Below are positions 44,556 through 52,688 of a stretch of 59,384 bases of DNA, piece after piece (position 1 is the first letter of the stretch; each line of letters opens with the position of its first letter). The position numbers were made by a program, and so were the translations under genes. The notes under the pieces are model-generated. The model was not told where the DNA came from. It was given only the letters and a program-made list of their open reading frames with translations, and made no database searches. Location of the stretch: NCBI GenBank assembly GCA_020436165.1, contig JAGQYI010000039.1:1-59384 (forward strand), in the 5' to 3' direction. Source of the stretch: Cyclobacteriaceae bacterium. Its GTDB lineage: Bacteria > Bacteroidota > Bacteroidia > Cytophagales > Cyclobacteriaceae.

Positions 44556-45389
44556 TTACTCTTGATATATTTCCAAATAATTGCCAAAGGCGTCAACTAA
44601 CACAATGTACTCCCCCAGTGCACTTTGCCTAAGCTGTTTTACAATAGAAATATTTTTCTTTTTAAGCAATTCCAATACATTAGTAATATTAGAGGTTTTT
44701 AGCATCAGAGCAACATAAGTTTCCTTATCATAGTTGATCTCCACTTTTGAAGCGGTTTGTCTGTAATGCAAAATAGTGCAGAATTCACCCTTGTTATCAT
44801 TTAATGGCAAAGCCGGGGGATAATATCGTAATGTGCGAATTGGAAGCTCTAAGTTTACGGAGTAAAACTGCCTTCCTTTTTCAATATCATCAATATAATA
44901 ACCAACATTATAGATTCTTGGTTCTTTAAAATTTCGTTTTTCACCAACTGTTTCCTGGAGCAATGAATGAATATTACCAAAGGGATCATAAAATTTAGTT
45001 GACAGACCAACCCCTACTTTTTGAGGTTCATCACAATAGAATTCGACCCCCCTTTTTCTTAAAGCCATGACTGCACTATCCAAATTCTTTGTTTCAAAAA
45101 CCAAAATAGTCTGAGTCTCATTGGGGTAGTTTACCTTTCTGACCTTATTTGTTTTTGATAATGCCAGGGTCATAACAGGATCTTCCAAAATGACCAAGTC
45201 GGAATCAATATTGCCAGCTTTCACTTTATACCCCATTACACCAACATAGAAATCAAGAGCTTCCTTCATGTCAGTCACCTTGATCTTGGCACCTAATAAT
45301 TCAAGGTTTAATCCATTAACATTTTGGCTATTGCAAGGAGCTGTAAGTAACAGGCAAAAAGCTATGTTAATTATACTGAATCTAAACAT
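44556..45389 (-). CDS. Secreted double-VOC (glyoxalase-like) protein
   Basis: 277 aa, signal peptide ends at CNSQ. Two VOC modules: residues 30-145 (LLGAKIKVTDMKEALDFYVG; FYDPFGNIHSLLQE) and 155-277 (NVGYYIDDIEKGRQFYSVNL; VDAFGNYLEIYQE). The second keeps the metal-site GN-x-x-E. VOC enzymes bind a divalent metal and act in extradiol or glyoxalase chemistry. Export to the periplasm is unusual. Start overlaps the upstream gene stop by 1 bp (TAATG). Confidence 0.75.
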   Translation of the reverse strand: MFRFSIINIAFCLLLTAPCNSQNVNGLNLELLGAKIKVTDMKEALDFYVGVMGYKVKAGNIDSDLVILEDPVMTLALSKTNKVRKVNYPNETQTILVFETKNLDSAVMALRKRGVEFYCDEPQKVGVGLSTKFYDPFGNIHSLLQETVGEKRNFKEPRIYNVGYYIDDIEKGRQFYSVNLELPIRTLRYYPPALPLNDNKGEFCTILHYRQTASKVEINYDKETYVALMLKTSNITNVLELLKKKNISIVKQLRQSALGEYIVLVDAFGNYLEIYQE

Positions 45390-45946
45390 TAGCTATCAGT
45401 CTTAGATTTCCAATAGTAAACTCTGTTCTCTGACCATGAACCATCCTCAAGGATTGAGTAGGATGTTGTCTTTATATATTCCTGGTTACTATAATCTGAC
45501 TTATGACCTGTCTTAAATTGTATGCCTGCAGGGCTCGAAAACGTCTGTAGTGATTTGCTCATATGTTGGGATTCCAAACTTATTTCACCACTACCGAAAG
45601 TGCCATCACTACCAAATTGCTGAATGATTGCTTTTTTCTCTGCAGGATCCCAAAAGAGGAGAAACTCCCATAAAGTGCCTATGTCTTTCCCTTCTTTAAT
45701 AACAAACAATCTGCCTTTAACTACTTTTTTGCCTATTCCATATTCCCATTTCATCCCATAGGCATCATAAGGTTCATTTTCGCTTTTATACTTCGAATTA
45801 TCAGCAATCCATAATCCGGAATCCTGAGTTCGACTTTCCCATTCCTTTAATAACCAATCCGGAATATCCGATGGTTGGTTATTTTGTGCATAACCTGCGC
45901 CTACTGTTATGAGTAAGCATATAATAATGTATCGTACCATATTCAC
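45389..45946 (-). CDS. Secreted hypothetical protein
   Basis: 185 aa. Signal peptide ends at GYAQ. The mature part is a single beta-rich domain resembling small ligand-binding barrels (FLLFWDPAEKKAIIQQFGSD; EYIKTTSYSILEDGSW). No family recognised with confidence. First gene of the unit with VOC, DUF4249 and AHSA1 genes. Confidence 0.6.
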   Translation of the reverse strand: MNMVRYIIICLLITVGAGYAQNNQPSDIPDWLLKEWESRTQDSGLWIADNSKYKSENEPYDAYGMKWEYGIGKKVVKGRLFVIKEGKDIGTLWEFLLFWDPAEKKAIIQQFGSDGTFGSGEISLESQHMSKSLQTFSSPAGIQFKTGHKSDYSNQEYIKTTSYSILEDGSWSENRVYYWKSKTDS

Positions 45947-46070
45947 TTTTTTTTAAAAGTATTGAACAGATTGCTGAGTGGCGTCCCAACATATATACTG
46001 GTACTTATTTCAGGTAAATAACTACTTGATTAGATATCTGAATCTATTGGAGTAATAAATGGTTAGCAGG

Positions 46071-46226
46071 ATGAAGAAGTCATTTATTAAAATTGTAGTC
46101 TCACTATTTATCGGATTGTTTGCTTTAGCTGGCATCTGGTGGATATGGCCTGAGCACACACCTCCAATAAAAGGAACGAATGCTGTATCATCACTTGAGT
46201 ACATTGGGTTAGGAGGAGTCTTTTAG
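46071..46226 (+). pseudogene. Truncated alpha/beta hydrolase, N-terminal fragment
   Basis: A 51-codon reading frame starts with a membrane/signal segment and then reads WWIWPEHTPPIKGTNAVSSL and EYIGLGGVF before a TAG. This matches the start of alpha/beta hydrolases of the proline-iminopeptidase type; the core with the nucleophile is absent and the following DNA shows no continuation. Treated as a broken gene. An in-frame ATG at 46059 would add four residues. Confidence 0.55.
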
Positions 46227-46310
46227 ACTATTTTCTATGAATATTTTAATTTGATTTTATACTATTTTAATTTGTATATTTACTAATCTTCTCAAGTCAG
46301 GTCTTCTACT

Positions 46311-47003
46311 ATGAAAGAACTTCATAACTCCCAGCTTCGATTAAGGAAAACCATTGGCATTTTAGGGTTGGCATTGCCTATACTATTGTTAGCTATCCAC
46401 CAACATCTGCTGGCGTCAATGAGCCACTATTACTATACATCTGCCAGTGTATTCTTTATTGGAATACTATCTGCTTTTGGATTAGTTCTGTTCAGTTATA
46501 AAGGATATCCTATTGAGAAGGAAAAAGGCGAAAAGGTCAGCGATGACACTATAACCACCCTAGCATCCTTCTTTATCTTTTTTACTATTCTACTTCCTAC
46601 AAATTGTGATGGAGCCATGGGCCCAATTCGATTTTGTGATTGTGGATACTTGTTCGGTCATCATACCAATTGGATGGGGACAGTTCATCTAATTAGTGCG
46701 GGTCTTTTTTTAGCACTTCTAGGTATAATGTGTGTTTTCAAGTTTCCCATGGGAAACATATCTGATAGAAAAAAGAACTTTTATAAAGTGTGCGGATATA
46801 CTATCTGGGGAAGTATTGCCCTTATAGGTATCTTATTTGGCATTGAAAAGATCACTGGAAAGGATCTGAATGACTATTTACCCGGTTATACTTTCTTTCT
46901 TGAATGGGTGGCCGTATGGGCCTTTGCAATAGCCTGGTTGGTGAAAGGAAGGATAGAGGAGGTGAGGTTATTGTTTGATAAATCAGCAAGTAAAATTTCT
47001 TAA
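46311..47003 (+). CDS. Multi-pass membrane protein
   Basis: 230 aa, six hydrophobic helices. Between helices 3 and 4 is a cysteine-containing loop (PTNCDGAMGPIRFCDCGYLF) with a following HHTNWMGTVHLISAG, which might bind a metal. The family is one I cannot name. It is followed 12 bp later by the nuclease-like gene on the same strand, so the two may form a unit. Confidence 0.65.
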   Translation: MKELHNSQLRLRKTIGILGLALPILLLAIHQHLLASMSHYYYTSASVFFIGILSAFGLVLFSYKGYPIEKEKGEKVSDDTITTLASFFIFFTILLPTNCDGAMGPIRFCDCGYLFGHHTNWMGTVHLISAGLFLALLGIMCVFKFPMGNISDRKKNFYKVCGYTIWGSIALIGILFGIEKITGKDLNDYLPGYTFFLEWVAVWAFAIAWLVKGRIEEVRLLFDKSASKIS

Positions 47004-47015
47004 AATCATAAATTA

Positions 47016-48185
47016 ATGAAAATGACAGCTATTGAAAATTATTCCAATTTGATAGATAGTATTTTCGGACATGGAACAACATCTTTTGATTGCACCAAAG
47101 ATGTATATAATCATATAATTGGCGCACTTAATAATCCATCAGAATTTTGGGAGTTCAAAACTAATTTCACAGAGCGCCTTAAAAGACTAAAGACAATATA
47201 CTCATTACATCCATCAAAGATTAAAGAAATCATTGTTCAAGTTAATGAAATCGCAAGTGAAAAGAATTGGGAAGGGGCATTTGCAGAACTTGCAACATTC
47301 GATCATTTTAACCACGATATTTTAGGTCATAAAACATATTTATACAAACCTATAAAACCAAATGTAACTATCGACAAAAGAAAAACATTTGCTTTAGAGC
47401 TAGGTAAATCGGCAGCAAATCTTGATGGCTATATAGAAGACATATCTCTATATTTTGATGTAAAATGCTTTAAAGATAATGTTACTGAAATTCTAAACGG
47501 TATTTACAAGGAGCTTGAAATTCATTTTAGTCGAAACGATTTCAATATAGAAGCTGAACATGCTTTAGACATTTCATATGATGACATTAAAGCCGAAAGA
47601 AATAATCTCTTAGCTGAACTTAAGACCAAAATCTCACCTACGGATAAAACCAAGTATGTAAGTAGTACTATTATTTCTCACTTAGTATTTAGAATTCATT
47701 GGGGAGCAGGAATACAAATAACAGAAAAAACGTACCACCCCTTTCGTCATGCTGAAAACTATTACAAAATGATATTCAATTATGCTAATAAGTTCGTAAA
47801 AGATAAGCCGACCCTTATCGTTTTAGTAACCTTTCCTTGGTACAATAATATTGTTTCTGACTTTGGTGGAGGAAATGTGAAGTTATATAGAGCATTATCA
47901 AGGCGATTTTTCTGCCAATACAAATATGATAATACGTTATTCAATTCATTTAATTCTAGTTTTTCCGACTCTCAAACAATTTATGAAGTTTCAAATAACT
48001 TGTCGGGAATAATTTTCCTTGAAGATGTTAGCATACTAAGTAAAGAACCAAATAAAACGAATGTAAAATCCTACGTCTATCTTAACCCCAATGCTATCAA
48101 TCCACTAAAAAAATCACTAGCAATAGACTTCATACTAGGACTTCACAATACTGAATTTGATGATTTTGAATATGATAACTATTAA
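47016..48185 (+). CDS. Putative PD-(D/E)XK nuclease-like protein at the island end
   Basis: 389 aa. In the region about residues 88-160, EGAFAELATFDHFN and a later DISLYFDVKCF give an E...D-x-K layout like a PD-(D/E)XK core, with strand-like VLVTFPW later. No Walker or methylase motif. It is the last gene before attR, a typical cargo or defence position. The nuclease idea is inference from these residues only; it could be a phage-interference or DNA-modification partner. Confidence 0.5.
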   Translation: MKMTAIENYSNLIDSIFGHGTTSFDCTKDVYNHIIGALNNPSEFWEFKTNFTERLKRLKTIYSLHPSKIKEIIVQVNEIASEKNWEGAFAELATFDHFNHDILGHKTYLYKPIKPNVTIDKRKTFALELGKSAANLDGYIEDISLYFDVKCFKDNVTEILNGIYKELEIHFSRNDFNIEAEHALDISYDDIKAERNNLLAELKTKISPTDKTKYVSSTIISHLVFRIHWGAGIQITEKTYHPFRHAENYYKMIFNYANKFVKDKPTLIVLVTFPWYNNIVSDFGGGNVKLYRALSRRFFCQYKYDNTLFNSFNSSFSDSQTIYEVSNNLSGIIFLEDVSILSKEPNKTNVKSYVYLNPNAINPLKKSLAIDFILGLHNTEFDDFEYDNY

Positions 48186-48311
48186 GTACTAAGTGCTTAC
48201 TTATTAATCTAATTAATTCAGACGTATTAAATAGTTCATATTTATATGTTTTAGTTTCAAATACAACTATAATTTCAGTATATTTATTAGTGATCAAAAC
48301 GTATATGTCCA

Positions 48312-48326
48312 ATTCGTGGTCCCTTT
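48312..48326 (+). repeat. Right arm-type repeat of the island
   Basis: ATTCGTGGTCCCTTT, identical to 24364-24378, 54 bp before attR. The flank ATGTCC also matches the left copy. Confidence 0.6.
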
Positions 48327-48380
48327 GAAAAGATGTTCTTTTAACTTGCTGATAATCAACAGATAATAAGGGGAGGTTGT

Positions 48381-48397
48381 AATCCAGTCATCCCGAC
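48381..48397 (+). repeat. attR / second tRNA 3'-end copy
   Basis: Exact copy of 24240-24256. The tRNA body is not preserved upstream; only GGTT at 48375-48378 matches, followed by GT instead of CG. It is therefore an attachment site, not a tRNA gene. A terminator hairpin follows after 10 bp. Confidence 0.85.
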
Positions 48398-48407
48398 CAA
48401 TAAAGTG

Positions 48408-48433
48408 AGGTCGTTGGCATACGTCAACGACCT
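48408..48433 (+). terminator. Terminator downstream of attR
   Basis: AGGTCGTTG pairs with CAACGACCT across an 8-nt loop, followed by TTTTTT. Under the tRNA model this is the terminator supplied by the second segment. Confidence 0.8.
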
Positions 48434-48531
48434 TTTTTATTTCAATTGGCTTGTTCTGCTTGCAGAGAAAAGGCAATTAAATAAAAAATGAGCAGAGCGA
48501 GACCTTACTTTATTGATTCGCTACCCCACAA

Positions 48532-48685
48532 GGATCAATGAGCGAAGCGAATTAATCCGTCCAAACAAAGTGAAGGCTCTCATTTCACTGTAAACCCTTT
48601 CCTAGGATCAGCGAACAAAGTGAGCTAATCCAATTAGAACATCTTCCCGGAATTTTCCGGACTACTGGATCACCGTAGGTAATCC
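48532..48685. repeat. Series of GGAT/ATCC elements and a palindrome
   Basis: Three units start with GGATCA and end with AATCC, at 48532-48558, 48605-48631 and 48667-48685, with a CCGGAATTTTCCGG palindrome (48647-48660) between the last two. The 48186-48785 gap has no gene besides the att site and its flanks. Confidence 0.4.
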
Positions 48686-48785
48686 ATATCCTTAACAAAA
48701 CCTCACTTTAAATCAGATAAATTAAGCTAAAAAACCTTGAGCATATTTCATTCAGTTAAATGAAAAGGGTATTTTAGATTTAATT

Positions 48786-49553
48786 ATGAAAAGAAATTTT
48801 TTTGAAATTCTAATACTTACATTAGTAGCATTTTTCTCTTGTAATAAGGGTAATTACGATGTTGAAAATAACAACCAAGGAGATTTTAATACTCTAGAAA
48901 TAACAGAAAAAGGAGATACTCTAGAAACTGGAATGTGGAAATACACAACGAGTCAAAAAGGAATTTCCAAAATTGGTGAATACAACAGTGGGTTTAAAGT
49001 TGGTGAATGGTTCTATGTCCAAGGTGTTGACACGACTAAAATTAAGTGGAGCATTTATGATAAAGATGGTGTAAAGTTTAATATCCCAACCAATATCAAA
49101 TCTGTAAATAAGATTGAACTTCCCATTATTTATGAAGGAGACATTGATGATGGGGATAAGTATACTTACGTTGCTCTACTCAAATATAATTTAGTGGAAC
49201 TCAATAGTTCAATTAATGAGTATTTGAAAGAAATAAATAAGCATTTTGAAAATGAAACTAATGGAAATGTCCTTTCGAAAGAATTTAAAAAATATACTTT
49301 CAAAAATTCTGCTATTTATAAGGTAAGTATGAAGGAAAAGAAAGAGCATACATATGAAATAGTCTCCTATATTTTTCAAGTAAAAGATAGTATGTATGAT
49401 TTGACTTATAAAAATGTTGTGGAAAAAACGACAGATATTAATCTTGATATTTTTAATGACGTTCTATATAGTATTCAATGTGAAGGGGTGGATTTATTTA
49501 ATTACAATAGCAAGCAATATATAAAAGAAGATGATGTGGTTTTTAACCCTTAA
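48786..49553 (+). CDS. Lipoprotein with MORN-like start
   Basis: 255 aa. Lipoprotein signal ends at FFSC. Residues 45-80 look like MORN/YwqK-type repeats (ISKIGEYNSGFKVGEWFYVQ). The rest is alternating hydrophobic and polar strands, rich in lysine and asparagine, and not recognised. First of four genes in segment 2. AT-rich composition sets it apart from the core genes. Confidence 0.65.
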   Translation: MKRNFFEILILTLVAFFSCNKGNYDVENNNQGDFNTLEITEKGDTLETGMWKYTTSQKGISKIGEYNSGFKVGEWFYVQGVDTTKIKWSIYDKDGVKFNIPTNIKSVNKIELPIIYEGDIDDGDKYTYVALLKYNLVELNSSINEYLKEINKHFENETNGNVLSKEFKKYTFKNSAIYKVSMKEKKEHTYEIVSYIFQVKDSMYDLTYKNVVEKTTDINLDIFNDVLYSIQCEGVDLFNYNSKQYIKEDDVVFNP

Positions 49554-49578
49554 TTTCTTTGTGATAAGTAGATAAGAA

Positions 49579-49860
49579 ATGCTAAAAAGAATAATTGTTC
49601 AAATTCTAATTTTCATTGGCTTACGTTGGCTAACAATTTTTGTCTTGTTTTTAGCTGGCTTTGGAGCAGGCAATCATTCGGATCATTTACATATGAACCT
49701 GATATATATAGTCCTATTTTTTATCCAAATCATTGGATTGTTTTTGTATATGTTAAAGACTCATTTTAACCTTCAATTTATTTCTATAACAGGGTTTATT
49801 CTACTGACACTTCTTATTGCAAGTCGGTATTTCAACATGAGTCCAATTATTCCATACTAG
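49579..49860 (+). CDS. Small membrane protein
   Basis: 93 aa, three hydrophobic helices (residues 5-28, 38-55, 64-83). The middle loop has GNHSDHLHMN, two histidines that might bind metal or just be polar. 25 bp downstream of the previous gene and 6 bp before the next, so part of a transcript with them. Confidence 0.55.
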   Translation: MLKRIIVQILIFIGLRWLTIFVLFLAGFGAGNHSDHLHMNLIYIVLFFIQIIGLFLYMLKTHFNLQFISITGFILLTLLIASRYFNMSPIIPY

Positions 49861-49866
49861 ATAAAA

Positions 49867-50316
49867 ATGACCAAAACTCCAATCTTAATATTCTTTTTAA
49901 CTGTATTTGGTTTTAGTTGCTCCAATAACAACTATACTGAAGTGGATGATTTTTCGGTTATAATTATTCATGACGATGATTATTCAAAACATTATAAAAC
50001 ATATACTCCAACTCCTGAAGATATATCGAAAGGACTTGAACTTTTAGGTAATGAGATTAGTATGTCGAAGGAATTTGATGGGATTTCAATGTCTTCTGAT
50101 ATTCTAAATCATGTTTATAAACAATATTTAGGTTATTACGAAAATGGAAATCGAATGATCTTGATTAATTGTTTATGCGAGTTGTTTGAGTCACCAGATG
50201 GGGTTGACTACTTCCATCAAGGTCTAGAAATGCCAGATGATGGTGGTATTTGCTATTTCAGAGGATATGTTGATCTAACAAATGGGAAATGTAAATTAAT
50301 GGTGAATGGTAACTAA
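49867..50316 (+). CDS. Lipoprotein of unknown function
   Basis: 149 aa. Lipoprotein signal ends at FGFSC. The body has acidic stretches (EVDDFSVIIIHDDDYSKHYK) and a C-terminal G-D-rich end. No family recognised; size and position resemble immunity-like lipoproteins, but no toxin is next to it. Its end overlaps the MORN gene by 11 bp. Confidence 0.55.
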   Translation: MTKTPILIFFLTVFGFSCSNNNYTEVDDFSVIIIHDDDYSKHYKTYTPTPEDISKGLELLGNEISMSKEFDGISMSSDILNHVYKQYLGYYENGNRMILINCLCELFESPDGVDYFHQGLEMPDDGGICYFRGYVDLTNGKCKLMVNGN

Positions 50317-51175
50317 GGTTTTAAATATCAAATTTTTCTTAGCTTGTCTGATAGTATCAGAAATTTTGATTTCCTGTTCAACAAAAGAAAAGGAAACTGG
50401 CATTTATGAGAGCGGCAAAGTGAAATGGGAAGTTATGACAATAAATGGCAAACGAGAAGGTCTATTAAAGAAGTACTATGAAGACGGAACTCTTATGTTA
50501 ACAAGCCATTGGAAAAATGGTGTAAAGACAGGTGAGTTAATTCAATATTATCATAATGGGAAGGTCGATACAAAAGAGTATTATATTGATGGTAAGCCTG
50601 ATGGTAAGATGGAATACTATGATAGCTTAGGGAACTTACGACAAGTATTGAATGCAAAAAATGGGGTGGTAGATGGTGAAAACATTGAATATTATAGTTC
50701 TGGTCAAGTGAAGCACAAGGAAACTTTTAAGAATGATGTTAAAGAAGGAAAAGGGATTGTCTATAATGAAGATGGAAGTGTGCATTACAGGCTTATATAT
50801 CACAATGATTCAATAGTTTATGCAATAGAGTACTTAGAAGATGGATATGTAACCAATCAGCTATTGAAATTTAAGAAGACATACGATCCGAACAACACTT
50901 ACAAGGTGGGAGAAAAGCAAGTTGTGTATGTTAAATTACTTTACTCGTATTATGATAACTCAAAGTTGAGAATTACCTTAGGCAAAACCGATAACTATGG
51001 AAATGTCATAGATACTACATATACAGTTACATCAGATAATCTAATGGCAAAAGTTCAATACGTACCAAAACATGCTGGTGAAAATATATTAAAAGGAAGT
51101 GCTTCTGAAATAGCCAATGACAGTGTCAAGGTTGTAAAACATATTGAACTGAAATTTGATATTGTAGAAAATTAA
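50306..51175 (+). CDS. MORN/YwqK-repeat lipoprotein
   Basis: 289 aa. Lipoprotein signal ends at ILISC. At least five MORN-variant repeats (G-x-x-x-x-Y-Y-x-x-G pattern): KREGLLKKYYEDGT, KTGELIQYYHNGKV, KPDGKMEYYDSLGN, VDGENIEYYSSGQV and KEGKGIVYNEDGSV. These resemble YwqK-type proteins, annotated as toxin-antitoxin antitoxins although the role is unproven. Residues 190-289 form a separate beta-rich domain. Last gene before the third att copy. Confidence 0.75.
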   Translation: MVTKVLNIKFFLACLIVSEILISCSTKEKETGIYESGKVKWEVMTINGKREGLLKKYYEDGTLMLTSHWKNGVKTGELIQYYHNGKVDTKEYYIDGKPDGKMEYYDSLGNLRQVLNAKNGVVDGENIEYYSSGQVKHKETFKNDVKEGKGIVYNEDGSVHYRLIYHNDSIVYAIEYLEDGYVTNQLLKFKKTYDPNNTYKVGEKQVVYVKLLYSYYDNSKLRITLGKTDNYGNVIDTTYTVTSDNLMAKVQYVPKHAGENILKGSASEIANDSVKVVKHIELKFDIVEN

Positions 51176-51218
51176 GATCGAATAAATTGAGTACTCGAAA
51201 ATGAGAGGAAATAGGGAA

Positions 51219-51236
51219 GAATCCAGTCATCCCAAC
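51219..51236 (+). repeat. Third tRNA 3'-end copy (degraded)
   Basis: GAATCCAGTCATCCCAAC matches the tRNA end 24239-24256 at 17 of 18 positions, with A for G in the acceptor arm. Its 5' neighbour is not a tRNA body. It is probably the original chromosomal right junction, now carrying one change. Confidence 0.7.
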
Positions 51237-51269
51237 AAAAAGAGGCCATCGTTTTGATGGCCTCTTTTT
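51237..51269 (+). terminator. Terminator at the right end of segment 2
   Basis: A 14-bp stem AAAAAGAGGCCATC with GATGGCCTCTTTTT, loop GTTTT, directly after the third att copy. This may be the native tRNA-Pro terminator, displaced rightwards by both insertions. It also faces the NHL gene on the opposite strand. Confidence 0.85.
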
Positions 51270-51294
51270 GTTATGTTTATACTCGTCTTATTAA

Positions 51295-52470
51295 TTATCT
51301 ATTTACTTCCCTCACAATTACAGCATTAGGAAGCAAAAGATTTTGGGTTCCGCCTGGAATCAAATCCTTGATAAACGTACCATCGCTTTTATACTCTTTA
51401 ATGGTTTTAGTACCACCATTTCCAATTAATATGTTTCCATTCATCAAGTGATCAATTCCTTCAGGTCGATTAAGTCCGGTTATAAAATTGCCCAAATAAG
51501 CACCATTTGAATCAAATTTTTTGACTATTCCCTGGCTATAATCATTAACATAGAGTTCGTTACCTTCGAACCAAATATTTGTTGGCCCTTGCAAATCAGT
51601 ATTTATAAACAATCCTAAATCAGTTCCTGAAGTATCAAATTTTCTTACTTCTGCATTCATAAAAGAGGAAACGTAAAGATTGTTATCGGTGTCCCAGGCA
51701 ATACCAATGCTCCTGGCAACGGGCACATCCGTAAATGTATCTACGAATGTTCCATCCTGCTGATACCTTAAAACAAGGCCTGCATTCCATTGTAACACGT
51801 ATATTAGATCATCGTTTCCAATCTTCATTCTGGTCGGCCCTCCAATACCCGAAGCAAAATCCCCAACATATTCCCCACTTTTCAAGTCGTATTTGGTGAT
51901 TTTTCCACTATTTAAATTGGAAACAATTGCTATCCCCTGATCTTCCAGGACTATAATATCCTGGGGCCAATCAAGGTTTTCTTTTGTAAAAACTTCAACG
52001 TATTCACCTTTGTCATCTGTTCTCAAAATTTGCCAGGGCGGTTGATTAAAGTTCCCGGCATCGCTTATGAATATTTCTGTTCTTGGAGCCGAGCTATCCC
52101 ACACAGTTACTGTATAACTGGCCGATATATCATTGGAAGTTGCTGTAACTATTGATTTCCCTGCTTTTAAAGCTGTAACAAGCCCATTTTGGTCAATGCT
52201 CACATTATTATTATCTACCGACCATTCTACTGACCCCATTATATCAATTGGTTTGTTATAAAGGTTAAAACCATTGGCAGTAAGAATAGTTGTTTCAGAT
52301 CCAATAATATCGAGCCTTTCACTATTGGAAGCCTCTATAGTGATCTTTCTGAGTTCTGATTGAACTTGTGTGGGTGGTTCCGGATTATCCTTACTACAGG
52401 ATATCTGCGTTATCATAGTCAGGGCAATAATGAGTAAAGTCAATAATTGTTTTGTAGTTGTTTTTTTCAT
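51295..52470 (-). CDS. NHL-repeat lipoprotein with a Big2-like domain
   Basis: 391 aa. Lipoprotein signal ends at QISC. Residues 40-125 form an Ig-like Big2 domain (ITIEASNSERLDIIGSETTI; NGLVTALKAGKSIVTATS). Residues 130-391 are a six-bladed propeller of NHL type with repeats ending like DTFTDVP, DLGLFIN and YLGNFITGL. Probably a surface binding protein. The host gene next to the third att site. Confidence 0.75.
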   Translation of the reverse strand: MKKTTTKQLLTLLIIALTMITQISCSKDNPEPPTQVQSELRKITIEASNSERLDIIGSETTILTANGFNLYNKPIDIMGSVEWSVDNNNVSIDQNGLVTALKAGKSIVTATSNDISASYTVTVWDSSAPRTEIFISDAGNFNQPPWQILRTDDKGEYVEVFTKENLDWPQDIIVLEDQGIAIVSNLNSGKITKYDLKSGEYVGDFASGIGGPTRMKIGNDDLIYVLQWNAGLVLRYQQDGTFVDTFTDVPVARSIGIAWDTDNNLYVSSFMNAEVRKFDTSGTDLGLFINTDLQGPTNIWFEGNELYVNDYSQGIVKKFDSNGAYLGNFITGLNRPEGIDHLMNGNILIGNGGTKTIKEYKSDGTFIKDLIPGGTQNLLLPNAVIVREVNR

Positions 52471-52688
52471 GTTTCTAGTATTTGGTTACATTCTGTTTTT
52501 AAACTATCGAAGGACGTCAAGAAATCGTTTCACATGACAATTTACTCCAGATAGACTCTTACCAAATTACGCGAGTGTTACACATGAGTTAGGCAATAAA
52601 GGCAAAACCAATAATTATTGACTTAATATTTTACCCAAAATAAAGTATGGTTATTTGAGAGGTCTTTATGACAGAAAAGTATGTTAAT

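Larger units (their letters stand above)
24240..48397. mobile_element. Integrated genomic island at tRNA-Pro (about 24.1 kb)
   Basis: Bounded by exact 17-bp copies of the tRNA-Pro 3' end, with a tyrosine recombinase 280 bp inside the left end, reading inward, and a further 15-bp repeat inside both ends. It contains an excisionase-like HTH gene and a helicase-loader-like module, which suggests the element can replicate after excision. No relaxase or type IV secretion gene is visible, so it is not self-conjugative by what I can see. Cargo includes a ubiquitin-like conjugation operon, AbiE, and many envelope or regulatory genes. Confidence 0.8.
48398..51236. mobile_element. Second att-bounded segment without recombinase
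   Basis: A 2.8-kb segment between the second and third tRNA-end copies. It carries four envelope genes and short hairpins, but no integrase, excisionase or arm-type repeat. This is the structure of a cis-mobilisable element that depends on a neighbour's integrase. It could instead be the remains of an older island. Confidence 0.55.

Noticed and set aside
46022-46204. 60-aa minus-strand frame
   Set aside because: Shadow of the truncated alpha/beta hydrolase fragment on the plus strand.
48381-48397. A second tRNA-Pro gene
   Set aside because: Only the 3' end is present; no D or anticodon arm upstream, so it is an attachment site.
48294-48476. 60-aa minus-strand frame over attR and its terminator
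   Set aside because: It crosses the att site and hairpin; the content has no protein-like pattern.
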